Shown: piece by piece, positions 47,075-57,690 of the stretch
How the letters are laid out: the number at the start of each line of letters is the position of its first letter
Position numbering within the stretch: position 1 is the first letter of the stretch
NCBI GenBank assembly: GCA_021234155.1
Contig: JAJEKV010000083.1
Span: 250,001-314,000, forward strand
DNA from: Isoetes taiwanensis
Lineage: Eukaryota; Streptophyta; Lycopodiopsida; Isoetales; Isoetaceae
Direction: 5' to 3'
Length of the DNA stretch: 64,000 nucleotides
Position numbers and translations under genes: made by a program
Notes under the pieces: model-generated
The model's database searches: none
What the model saw: only the letters and a program-made list of their open reading frames with translations
What the model was told of the DNA's origin: nothing

Positions 47075-48497
47075 CACTAAAATTTTTCGGGGTCTTTTTT
47101 GGCTCCCCAAATTGGGGTCCCCGGCGCGGGCAAATCGCTTAAGCGATTTTGGGCAGGAAAATCGCTCCGCCTGAAAAGGCCCTGCCGGAAAACCGTAGTC
47201 GCAGTGAGGAAAGAAAAAAAAAAACCGAAATCGCTTAAGCGATTTTCAACAAGATTGTACCCTACCACAAGACGGGTTGGGGCGCCCGCAAGATGGGGGG
47301 CCAAGACGGGGCGACGGACTGGCCGCGACGGAGTCGCAGCGATGGAGTCCGATCGCGCCGAAAAAAAAAATATAAAAAAAAAACTTGAAATCGCTTAAGC
47401 GATTTTCAAGGAAAAAGAATCTTGTACCGAAAAAAAAAATATGATGAAAAAAGGGAAAATCGCTTAAGGGATTTTCCCTTGTTTCGACTTCTTTGCACTT
47501 CCCTTCATTTTCTCGACTTGTTTCAGTTGGCGCTCAAGCGATTTTGCAAGCTTCTTTTGTGTTAATTTTTGAAGGTATTGTCGGGTTAAAAATTTTATAT
47601 TTATGGTTGCAGAGTCGTTGGAAGTATTAGAATCGATAAAATGAGTATTAGAATCAATTACCTTTGGAAAATAATTTAGAAAAACATCTCTAAGTGTTTG
47701 ATCAGCGCTAACTTCTCTCGTTCGGATCCTGGTTCATCTCGTTTTGTACCTCCAATGCAGAATCGATTCGCAGATGGGCTAAGATTGCCTCACTAATATG
47801 AGATCGCATTTCGGTGATGGTGTGTCCCCATCCGCGCTTTGTGTCGGCCATTTTGAGTGTCCCGAGATGAATGTAAGAGAGTTTAATGAAGGTGCTTGCA
47901 CGAAGAGCAAAACCCTATATTTCCAAGAAAAAACCTACATTCTACATTCCAACAAACCTGCGGCTTCATTCTAACAAACCCTATCAAACAAGCCGCACTA
48001 TGCTTGGGAGAACTCGGGGAACTACGAAGCGGTGCTCTTTAAGGTGGATCGCCAACAAGACCTTTCACGCGATATGGTACACCCAAGAGGCTTTGTTTTA
48101 TATTGAATTCAAAATCTTAAGCGATTTTAAGCGATTTTTTTTTTTTTCAGACACGCGAAAAATCGCTTTTAAGCGATTTTCAAAATTTTTTTTTCGGCGT
48201 CGGTATTTGACATAAAGGCGTCTTGGTGATTTTTGAAAATCGCTAAAAGCGATTTTCAATTTTTTTTAAAACCACACAGGTTTTTTTTTAAACCACGGCC
48301 AGGTGATCCCTTTTTCCGGCGACGGAGAGTGAAAATCGCTTAAGCGATTTTCACTTTCCCCTTTTGGAAATCGCTTAAGCGATTTTCGCAAATTTGAAAA
48401 ATCGCTTAAGCGATTTTCCCAAAATCGCTTAAGCGATTTTGGTCCGCGCGAGACCCCGATTTCGGGAGCCAAAAAAGGCACCGAAAATTTTTGGGTG
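47075..48497. mobile_element. Non-autonomous TIR element with palindromic subterminal repeats
   Basis: The left end starts CACTAAAATTTTTCGGGG, then TCTTTTTTGGCTCCCCAAAT (47075-47122). The right end, inverted, reads CACCCAAAAATTTTCGG, then TGCCTTTTTTGGCTCCCGAA. That is about 55 bp of good inverted similarity running into the first palindrome on both sides. The interior is not a gene: minus- and plus-strand frames are short. The CACTA-like left end and subterminal repeats suggest a CACTA-type non-autonomous element, but the right end is CACCC and no 3-bp duplication is clear. Confidence 0.7.
47124..48442. repeat. AATCGCTTAAGCGATT palindrome family
   Basis: About eight perfect copies of AAATCGCTTAAGCGATTT and five decayed ones (for example AATCGCTAAAAGCGATT and AATCGCTTTTAAGCGATT) lie clustered near both ends: 47124-47540 and 48110-48442. 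The middle 600 bp has none. The end-clustered layout is that of subterminal transposase-binding repeats. Confidence 0.9.
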
Positions 48498-48617
48498 TTC
48501 CCCTGCCGAATTGGAATATTCAAAACTGGCCTTCGACATCAACCGGATGCCTCCACCTCCATTTTTGGGTGAAAATTCTTTGCTTGAAGCCGGAAAAGCC
48601 ACATGTGGCCACCCTTA

Positions 48618-49363
48618 TTGTGTCCTTGCCACTTATAAAAACTATCCTCTTGGAGTTACCACAACACCATGTAAATAATTATATATTTTGTTAGTACATT
48701 GTGTTCTTGCCACTTTTGAAAACTATCCTATTGGAGTTAGCACGCACTGGGTAACCAGACATTCTCTTTGTAGTACGATGTTCATTCTCTTTGTAGTACG
48801 ATGTTCTGTTTGCAGTCAGTCAGTTGCACATCTTAGAGTTAAGATGTTCTAATGATTAGCATGGTCACTTTAATCTCCTTTCTATGTGTAGTTTAACATT
48901 CTCTTTCTCCAGAAATGATCCACTACAGATTTATATGTGCAGTTGAATTGTACGCAGTAAACTAAAGTGACTGAGATACAAGCATCCAGTGATGGATTCT
49001 ACTTGGTAAATCTGCTATTAACTATTAAAATAACTAAGTCGATTATTTCCTTGAGCCAATTCTATTGCCAACGACGATGCAACATGAAAAGAAAAAACTG
49101 CAATTGACCCGAGCTTGAGCAGAAACACATTCATTTAATAAGGCATACCTGATAGAATTATAATAAGAAATTTTGGTATGATATTACTCCGTTGGCCAAA
49201 TGCCAATCCAATACTCTCTGGCCAGATGGTAATTCTATACTATGCTATATGCAGGAAGTTGTACTATGAGGCTTATGTGCACTTGAAAATTGGAAGTTAC
49301 TAACTCCACTATGATGAATTAAACTATGCACAGATCTAAATGCACTGGTGAACCATGCACAGG
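48618..49363. other. Intergenic DNA with small duplications
   Basis: Imperfect direct repeats sharing TTGTGT(C/T)CTTGCCACTT and AAAACTATCCT(C/A)TTGGAG occur at about 48618 and 48692. A similar TTGGTACATTGTGTTCTT lies at 46919, left of the TIR element. A 25-bp tandem pair (CATTCTCTTTGTAGTACGAT) lies at about 48761-48805. No gene. Confidence 0.5.
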
Positions 49364-49864
49364 CACTACAAGAGAATGATGGTTAAACGTCATAACATTA
49401 GTCAGAGAGCCTTTGTAAAATAGACAAGTGCCCAAACCATATTCCTGACGAATGAAGTGACGAGTTTTATCTGACGAACATTAGTCAGCATATTAGTCAG
49501 AAGATTAGTCAGAGTAAAAGTCATGTTATTAGTTATATGTTTAGTCAGTTTCTTAGTCAACAATTTAGTCAGATGACTAGTCAATGTAATAGACAGAATC
49601 TTATTTTGTTAGTCAGTTACTTAGTCAGTTTATTAAATAGCTAATTAGTCAGCTAATTAGGTACGTAATTCGTCAATGTATTACTTAGATATTTAGTCAT
49701 GATATTAGTCAGATACTTAGTCAAATCCTTAGTCAAAAAATTCGTCATAGAAATAGTTAGAATATGGGTCAATTATTAGTCAGACAGTTGGTCAGGCAAT
49801 AGTCAGACAATCAGTCAGGTTATTTGGCCACGACATTAGTTATTAGTCAGAAGAATAGTCAAGA
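49364..49864 (+). repeat. CACTA terminus and TTAGTCA subterminal array
   Basis: CACTACAAGAGAATG marks the end. From about 49395 to 49864 the word TTAGTCA (or ATAGTCA, TTCGTCA, TTGGTCA) recurs roughly thirty times at 10-20 bp spacing, mostly in one orientation. Such arrays bind the TnpA-type protein in En/Spm and bring the ends together. Decayed copies suggest an ageing element. Confidence 0.88.
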
Positions 49865-50139
49865 TATAATTCTATTAACATTCGTTACAATAGACATAAC
49901 AGCAATTATATTTGTTACAACAGATAAAATCGAATAAAATGGGATTGACATTTGTGAACAACAGATACAATTGAATAAAAGACAAAATGTAAAGATAAAG
50001 ACTTGATTACAAATAAGTAGTCATTACAAGTAGTCAAAACTTAAGACTTGAATACAAATCAGTAGTCATTAAAGATAGTAAGAGCAAAGTGTTAGAAACA
50101 CATCAAACTTGAAGAGTTCACATTTTGCGAGTACTCATG

Positions 50140-53100
50140 TCAGCCTCTTGTCTTTCGAAGTGACTTATATTGCGCAATGTTCCGTGCAATAGTCCCATCT
50201 ACAAATTCAGAACCCAAATTTCTGCTAAGTCCTCGAGTCTTGCTCTTCTTCCCTTTTTGTCTCGATGTGGATGCATTATCACTTCTCTTGCTGCCCTCCT
50301 CCACATCATTTCTCTTCTTCATAATCATCTCTTCCATACTCCTTGCACTCTCCAATCCCTTCTCCATAACTGCGTCGTAGAAGGCATCAATGTCAGCAGC
50401 ATCTTCATGTGGCAAATCAGGGGCATCTACACGACAATTTAACTCCACCGCAATCCCCACATCATCTTCCACATCTTCCGCTCTAATCTCCTCTACTCCT
50501 TCCACTTCTTGCCCACCTCCATCAATTACATGGGCATTCTCGCCTTCCTCAACTCCATGGGCTGGCTCGCCTTCTAGATCCACATGAGCTAGTGCTTCTT
50601 CTTCCCTTCGATCTTCGTGCGCCTTGATGTTTGCTTCCTAAAACAGAAGTTGTTTAAGATGAGAGACGGATATATCAGAATGCTACAAAGTAGAAATTAC
50701 CTTCAATTGTTTTCTTCTTCGCTGCTTATTCTTCCTCTCGCCCTTCTTCCCTAAGAAATGCAACGCCTCAAACTACAAAAGAACAAAAAAATCAGAAATT
50801 TTGAGCTCTCACATTTGATCAGAAAGAACAAAAAAAATCAGAAATTAGAACTAAACAAAACGAATACAAAAGCTTACATTTCCAGGAATTCTCCCTTCGG
50901 CAATTAGAGATTCTCGATATGCCCTGTATGATCTCTTCTTCTTTATCGCTGCCATAGTTGTTGCAGAAGGGTAAGCACCCCAATCTCGGAACTACATAAG
51001 ATAAAAAAATAGAGTTAGTCAAGAAAAATCTTTGATTGCTGATCCACTCTCATGGTTAGATTGCAACTTTGGTTCTCCTGATAAAGGTGAGCATGCTGCC
51101 AAGGATGCTGCCCTTTTTGCTGCAAGTGAGAGAAGATTTCGTTTCTCCTTTACTTGATGGTTCTGCCCTCCTTCATCAGAAATAACAGAACTTGCTTGTT
51201 CTTTGTCGTCCATCTTCTGATCTTCTAGAGCTGCAGACATTAGAGACCCTTTTCCACTAATCAAGTTAACATATCTTTCTTCTCATCTAAATTCCGAGGG
51301 GAGATATTAGCCATTGTCTGAAAGCCAACTCTTGAACTCAGGATTCTCACATGGTACATGGCAGCTTTCATGCAATGCAGATGTAACAGATGTAAGGCAG
51401 CAGAACCAGCAGCATGTTTTCCAGTATGGCTAATCTGAACGCCATCTCTTGCTCTGGTGCTATGCTACCTTTATTAGCATATTGGATTCAGGAAAACACT
51501 TGATCTGATGCTTGTCTTTGGGGTTTGTAGTCCCCTGAATTTAATCATTTTTCCTAGATGCATGATTGACAATATGCATCCAATGTAAGATACGATTGAA
51601 AAAATCTCAACCAATTCATTGAATCATACTTATCATGAAGCACATCCAGGCACGGATATGGAGGATTTGATAATCAGGGATTGATCCATCATCTCCATGC
51701 AGCGACAGTATTAAGAGGAGTACCATGCCAACCTAGAACCAAATAACCTTTCTTCATATGAGGAGTGTAACCATTTTAGTAGTAAAGATTAAGCAGGAGT
51801 GTGGCTTGACTGATTGCTCGATTGCTAAGAGGAGCAGCCCTGTTTTGCCACCCCTTTCTGTGTCTGTTGGATGTGTGCATCAGACCTGAAGCTATATCGA
51901 AGCCCTGTTTTGCCACCCCTTTCTGTGTCTGTTGGATGTGTGCATCATACCTGAAGCTATATCATGATCTAATCATATTCAATTCTGAAGAGTGATATTT
52001 CTTCAGAAGATGTGCTGTGAGACTGATCTGCTTGGGAGGCATCTTTGCTTGAAAAGCAGGGATTCTCCACTGTATCATCTCAGAATGCAGGAATACTTTT
52101 GTTCCAGCTCCCACTTCAGAGAAGAATTCCCTGATTGTGCCAAAGATGGAGCCCAAATGTGCTTTTAGCTCCAAAAATGTAGCATCAAGTCCAATTAGGG
52201 CCAGCAGTGGCATTAGTCATAGTGGTAATAAGAGAAAGAGGCATTACAGAGATGTTAGATTGCGTTCATCTGGTAAGTGGGCTGCAGAAATACTGGATCC
52301 TTACCAGAAGGTCAGGTTGTGGCTAGGATCATTTGGGAGTGCAGAAGAAGCTGCCTTTACACTGTAGCAACGAAAATCAAAGGAGGCAAGTTCACAAATA
52401 CTGTAAGAAAGTCTGCTGTGAAGAAGAGGCCTGACAGAGTCAGCCTCCATAGCTTTACCTAGAGAGATGGTGGAAAGGATGGAAATGATGCAGCATGAAC
52501 TTGGTTTTTAAACGAAATGTTAACATGCAGCACATTGAAGACAAGCCCTTTTGTACCCTTTTTGCAGCACATTCAGGACAAGCTCCTTACCTTCTTACTC
52601 AATGAACTTCTGGGTCAACCAGAGATAACAATCCGTGGTGCGGGGCCTGAGCGTTGTACCTATGCAGATGTTAGGATGGCCCTATTTGATAATCAGCCAG
52701 GTCTGGTTCCTATACAGCATGTAAGAAAGAGGAGGAAATGGTATTGGGATGCTGCAGGTTTATTCGAGGATGGAGAGGAGAGTTCAGCGATTCGAGAATG
52801 AAATTTCTCAAGCTCAGTCATCATAGGACAGTACAAAATCTTCACGCCCTCTTTTCAAACTGGACATTGAACTGCGTGAAGATGGCAGAGTGGCAGTTCA
52901 TCTTGAGAGGTTGTTAGAAGGCTTATTGGGTTCTGAGGGGCCTGGACATATGAAAAGTTAGGTTGCCTTGAAATACAAATGCATTTAAATTGACCTTGCT
53001 TATGAACTTGCTGTTTCATGGAGCAAACAGTCCAAAATAAAGCATATTAGAGCCACAACAGATTTCTGACCTTACTGTTTTATGGAGCAAACAATCCAAG

Positions 53101-54051
53101 ATAGAGCATATTAGAGCTAACAATAGTAAATCCTGGATTCAAGTAATAAAAAAGGAAAATACAAGAGAAGTTAACCCAGTACTTACATAATCCGCGGCCG
53201 ATTCCAAAGATGTCCCCTCACTGGCCCTATTCTTTTCGCCATTAGGTTTTCTTGATGCCGCTGCCTTTTTCTGTTGGTGACGTGGTTTCTTTTTATCCGC
53301 AAGAAACCTCTCCCACACAAAGATCTTTAACATGGTTTGGGGCTATTTTCTTATCACTTCTTCGCAACCAATCCCTATACAACATGACAACAATGTTAAA
53401 TCATGAACAAATCATAAAACAAGATCAAATACATTAGTAGCTTACTTCCAATGATTAAAAATTCGAGCTGCCCTCTTCAGTATATCAGAAGCAAATAAAC
53501 CTTTACCAAAACGCTTCTCCATGTGTCTCACTAGTCTCTTTTTGGAGATCTCATCCACCTTCTTCCAATCTTTATCAATCTCTGTGCAATATACTTTCAC
53601 CGCATGGCCGAGGGCCGTCTTCCATGTCTGTCCATTCTCATCTAGATGTATCTCCCCTCCTTGCACCATAGTCACCTATAATATACAACGAATAGTTATT
53701 AATAATAATGCACAATAAAATATAATAATAATATCCAACAATGCATTCACAAAATGCAAATAAGCATCTACCTTTTCCTCTTTAGGAAGACGACGAAAAG
53801 TAACTTCATAATCTTCATTTGGCTCCTCGTCCCCTTCATCACTTATGCTATCATCTGTTTTTTCATCTTCTTCTTCATTCTCACTTGCTGGCGCATTAAT
53901 GGATCTTACACTTGTGGATTTCTCACTGCGACAACAAATGAAAGGACAGGTTAGCAAGTGCATTTTAAAACATGAAGTGCTTCACCAAATACCTTGATCT
54001 TCTCTGGTTTTTGGACAAGCTTGAACCTCGCCTTCCATTAGAGGTATGCAT
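50140..54051 (-). CDS. TnpA-like CACTA accessory protein, eight exons, uninterrupted
   Basis: Minus-strand exons are 54051-53993, 53925-53772, 53675-53446, 53374-53332, 53270-53187, 50991-50878, 50772-50701 and 50637-50140. All introns are GT/AG and phases join to 417 codons plus stop. The N-terminus is Ser- and acid-rich. The central exon 3-4 part, [20 protein letters not shown] and [18 protein letters not shown], resembles the Ptta/En/Spm (Transposase_24) domain. A Lys/Arg-rich stretch ([16 protein letters not shown]) is a likely nuclear signal, and the end is acidic then basic. By family it would bind the subterminal repeats and assist TNP2. Intron 5 (50992-53186) is 2.2 kb and contains an AP2/ERF fragment. 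An upstream open stretch at 54238-54038 overlaps the start in another frame and may be leader. The exon chain was inferred by eye. Confidence 0.68.
52137..52462 (+). pseudogene. AP2/ERF domain fragment, frameshifted
   Basis: The frame contains [20 protein letters not shown] then [17 protein letters not shown], the first two-thirds of a single AP2/ERF DNA-binding domain. The diagnostic YRGVR and GKWAAEIRDP blocks are recognisable, with Gly changed to Asp. After AAF the frame shifts; the remainder of the domain, [14 protein letters not shown], continues in another frame. AP2/ERF proteins are nuclear transcription factors of stress and development. This copy is broken and lies inside an intron of a transposon gene, so it is most likely a captured gene fragment. 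Confidence 0.85.
52517..52801 (+). other. Unrecognised open frame downstream of AP2 fragment
   Basis: A 94-codon frame contains [20 protein letters not shown] and [20 protein letters not shown]. The composition looks protein-like and it lies in the same captured block and strand as the AP2 fragment, so it may be the same host gene further downstream. The family is not recognised. Confidence 0.3.
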
Positions 54052-55766
54052 TTTGAGTAGCGACATGTGCAAGCTGCTTGTCAAGGGCTGCCTTAAATTT
54101 TAACATGTCAGACTGGTCCATTTCTGCAATTATTGCAGTGATGTCTCTAGAATCCTCTTCCTCACTGTCCTCATGTCTTCTTCGTGAGGTTTCCCCCTTG
54201 TTTTTTGAGCTCTCCCTTGGCGCCACTAAAAAACATAAGCCAATAGTTAGATTAAGCAAAAGTTTGCTGAACAAATAAGTGGACAAGATAAGTGCATCTG
54301 GATAAAAATCCTCTTTCCTTTTAAATAATCTACTTATCTTCAGATAATCTTGCAATACTTGAGACTGCTGTGTTAATTTAAGGCCTGCTTAACTAGAAAC
54401 AACTTCGCTATGCTTATACTTGAATCATTGGTATATGAGTCTAGCTTAACCTTTATTATTACAATGAACAATGGTCGAATTATCTCCTTAGTTAAAGGAA
54501 GTTATCTGAATACTATTGAACGACATATGTCTGTTACAAGGACTGCATGCACTCTCCGATAGCACAAGCTGTTTTATCAATCTTAATCTGGCCGTCTTCT
54601 GCAACCTCGGTCTTAGATCACTCAGTTTTTCTTCTGTATTTTTCTGCTCTTAACGTCACCGAATTGGGTACAAAGAACATCATCATTCGAGCAAATAAAG
54701 CTAGAATCCATAAGACAAGCATTGCCAAATGCCGAAACTGCTCTGAAAAATCCATGCCTCGTCTGTGGCCATATCTTTCTACTAATCCGATCATTCTATT
54801 GGGGACAAACGGGGCGGTTTCAGGCATCTGAACGTGGGGATCTTCAATACTCTCTGTAGAATGGGGTTGTTCCATGCGGCCCTGCTAACAGCGGTGGCTT
54901 ATCTGTGCTTAAGCTATTTTTGATATAACCATTCCGAGAAAAGAACTGAGCTCTGGATCCATTCTTCAATGAAAGAGATGGAAGGCGCGCTGGAAGGCAG
55001 ATAAAAAAAAATAACTTAGGGTTAAAAAATGCTTACTTATTACGTCTCCCTCTTTCTCTTTCTAGCTTAACCTTGCTCAGTATTGGCCCGCCTGTCTCTC
55101 TCTCAAGCTCAATCTCGATCAGGGCGCCTCGATCTCCATCAAGAAAACAAGCTGGTGAATTTGGAATTTGGCGGCGGATTATTAGGTAAGAGAAAATGAA
55201 GATTAAAGAACGTCACATTTTTTTCATCCCCTTTTTATCTGACGTTTTGTTAGACACCAAATTCGTCACTATCCATTCTATTACAGTTTTGTCACTACCA
55301 CTACTGAAGTACTTATATTTTATTCTAATGGGTTTGACAAATATAACACACGGGTTTTATGCATCAAGCCAAGCTTTTGCATAAATATGTTCATATGATG
55401 TTCCCTATAAGGCTAACTAGCATTACTATGTTTCCCGTAGTTGTATCGAAGTTGTACCATTCTAATGTAAAGAAAATTGCACTAGGAATTTGTAATTGGC
55501 CTGGCATGCTTGCTTTGCAAATTGTCCTGGCGATTGCGCCATGCCACCTATGTATTGCGTACTGAGGACGTGAGGTGTTGATCAACAAGATACCTAGTTG
55601 CTAAACACATGTCTAATATTATTGTGTATATTGTGTGTCCATTAAAATGCTTGTATTTTATTATTGTTATGTGTGTGTTAGTGGGTTATGTACTATTGGG
55701 TTTTTTGCAGGGCTTATATCTGCGCACATTCAATGACTCCGTCATGAGCACCCCAGTGCCTCTGCA
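54052..55766. promoter_or_regulatory. Intergenic region between divergent TnpA-like and SET genes
   Basis: The 1.7 kb between the two divergently transcribed genes probably holds both promoters. A minus-strand frame (54875-54618, 85 codons, VERYGHRRGMDFSEQFRHLA) has a hydrophobic stretch but no recognised domain. TTAGTCA subterminal repeats are not seen here. No TATA box was chosen. Confidence 0.3.
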
Positions 55767-57213
55767 ATGAGTGCATCTAGGCACCCCAGAATGAGCACCT
55801 CCGAGCAACCTAGCAACTCCGCTATGAGCACCTCCGAGCATCCCAGTGGCTCCACTTCGTCAACCAATAAATCTTCAATGCCGTCTATTGATGAGCTTCG
55901 AGCATTAAGGTTTTGATCTATCTAACTCTTTCTCTCTCATTTTGGTTTGGGCAGCCATTTGATCACTTGGGTATTTACCTTTTGCCTATAGAAATGAAAC
56001 TTCTTCATCTTCCGCATCAAGAAAAAGAGAAGCAACAAAAACTTGGCTTCGAGATGATCCATTGGAGCGACTTGCTAGACAGTACGACAACTGTTGGTGC
56101 AAACAATGCAAAGGCACTAGCAGAAGAATGTATACCACGAGACGAGATCACAAAATGAAGTACGGTTTGATGCCAAATGCTCCACCTCCGTCCGACCTTG
56201 AGTTAAATGCACGACAAGAAGCAGATGAGGTAAAAGTGTGTATTAAGCATTTCTATTATTTATTTCATACAATATTCTAATCCTCTTTTAATATATATGA
56301 CTTGTCATAGTATTTGGACATGCTTCATAAAAATCCAGAACTTGCTGAGACATCAGATAGCCCCAGCTCATCTAGATCATCGGGTCCGCTACCCTGGTAT
56401 TCTAGAAGTTCTAGTTCTAGTTCAAAAGAGACTCAGGAAGTTGAGAGAGGTCGCACGAGGGGAAGTACAGTGGCTACAAAACTTAAGAACCGTTTCAAGA
56501 AAAGCTCGCATAGCCTTGTTCATGCATGTGAAACAAAAAATGACATGGCTGAACAACTCCCACCTCACCTTAGAGCCTCTATTGTTCCATTTGTTCGATC
56601 ATCCCTAGGCTGTTGGGAAGGGGAACTGCCTCCAATGTTGAAAGAGTTTATATATTGGGGTCACAAGTACATGATTGCACCTTCTTTAGAAATACCAGAA
56701 GCTGGAAGGGGTTTGTACATAATGGAGCACGTGAAGGTCCCAGCTGGACACTCAACTGTGTTGATGGTGTTTGGCGGACCAAAGTATCCTTGGGGTTTAT
56801 GGCATAAACTTGCTTCTTTTATGCCTAGTATGTCTACTTATGCCATGGCATTGAATGCGGCATCTTTGAGTGAGCAGAGAGATCGTGGAGAACATACCCC
56901 ACGCAGTGCACGCATATACATTGATGGCCGACCAAGTGTTCATGGAAATATTGCAGCACTTATAAATAGCTCTCGTGGTCATCCCGAATTAACAAATGCA
57001 GAATTTGAAGAGACTACAGAATATGATCCGTGTTACATGAATGGGTATGTTGGACCGTATGTGAGAGTTTGTGCCATACGCAACCTCCGTCCTGGAGAGG
57101 AATTGTTTGTCAACTATCCTTTCAAAAGAGAGACCCCAAGGCGAGTAGAACGTAAGAAGCGTGGTGAACCAATTGTTGTGCCCTATGGAAGGAAGCGTTG
57201 CCTAGATTCATAG
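55767..57213 (+). CDS. SET-domain protein inside CACTA element, three exons, uninterrupted
   Basis: Exons are 55767-55909, 56022-56229 and 56311-57213 with GT/AG introns. The frame closes to 417 codons plus TAG. Residues 1-48 are Ser/Thr/Pro-rich with repeated MSTSE(Q/H)P. Exon 2 has CWCKQCKG, a small cysteine cluster. Ser-rich and basic stretches follow (RSSSSSSKETQE, KLKNRFKKSS). The SET domain fills the C-terminal half: AGRGLYIMEHVKVPAGHSTV, then YIDGRPSVHGNIAALINSSR (the GNxAxxINSS substrate/cofactor motif; canonical enzymes have GNxARFxNHS), TNAEFEE, VRVCAIRNLRPGEELFVNYP (RxIxxGEELxxxY). The usual NHS is NSS here, so catalytic activity is uncertain. SET proteins methylate histone or other lysines using S-adenosylmethionine in the nucleus. 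The gene could reduce silencing of the element, which is speculation. Confidence 0.75.
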
Positions 57214-57690
57214 TGATGTAGCATTGCCATTTAAACAAAATGATGAATATTTTGATTTTTTATGGTTTATGGGCTTTGATGATGTTAATCATGTAGTTAT
57301 GTTGGTTAATTGTTGTGCCTAGATTATAAGCATGTAGCATTTACATTTAAACAAAATGATGAGTATTTTGATTTTAAATGTTTATGATTTTGATAATGTT
57401 ACACGTAGTGACCTTGCTTAATCACGTAGTGATAATCACGTATTGTTAATCACGTAGTGATATTGCTTTGATGATGTTAATCATGTAGTTGTGTTGGTTA
57501 ATGGTTGTGCCTAGATTTATAAGCATATAGCATTTCCATATAGCATTTCCATTTACATTTTGATGATGTCAATCATGTAGTGATATTGCTTAATGGTTGT
57601 GCCTAGATTTATAATCATAGAATGATTTTTCTTCATATAGCACGTTTATATAGTGATTTTTCTTCAAATATAACATGTTTATAGCATGTT
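57214..57690. repeat. AT-rich imperfect tandem repeats after SET gene
   Basis: Units share TTTAAACAAAATGATGA(A/G)TA, TTTGATGATGTTAATCATGT and GTTGTGCCTAGATT. There are about three degenerate copies of a unit of about 120-125 bp, the first beginning inside the 3' UTR of the SET gene. CACGTAGTGA occurs several times at 57410-57460. No gene. Confidence 0.7.

Larger units (their letters stand above)
46950..48617. mobile_element. Possible outer hAT-like inverted-repeat pair
   Basis: TAGGGGTGGCCACATG at 46950-46965 is the inverse of CATGTGGCCACCCTTA at 48602-48617 except for one base. TAGGGGTGGC resembles hAT transposon ends, but no 8-bp target duplication is visible. The palindrome-bearing element 47075-48497 is nested inside. 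The pair may be the true ends of one element or an older insertion target. Confidence 0.35.
50992..53186 (-). other. Large intron 5 of the TnpA-like gene, with captured DNA
   Basis: Its donor is GTAAGT after the GCCGCGGATTAT codons and its acceptor ATGTAG precedes TTCCGAGATTGG. It is about ten times longer than the other introns of the gene. It contains an AP2/ERF pseudogene on +, an unrecognised open frame at 52517-52801, a tandem pair of about 65 bp (51836-51964, CCCTGTTTTGCCACCCCTTT) and an open minus frame at 51264-51019. Confidence 0.55.

Noticed and set aside
51019-51264. Separate minus-strand gene of 81 codons
   Set aside because: It lies wholly within the large intron of the TnpA-like gene and overlaps the exon 6 edge region; no recognised domain and no independent signals.
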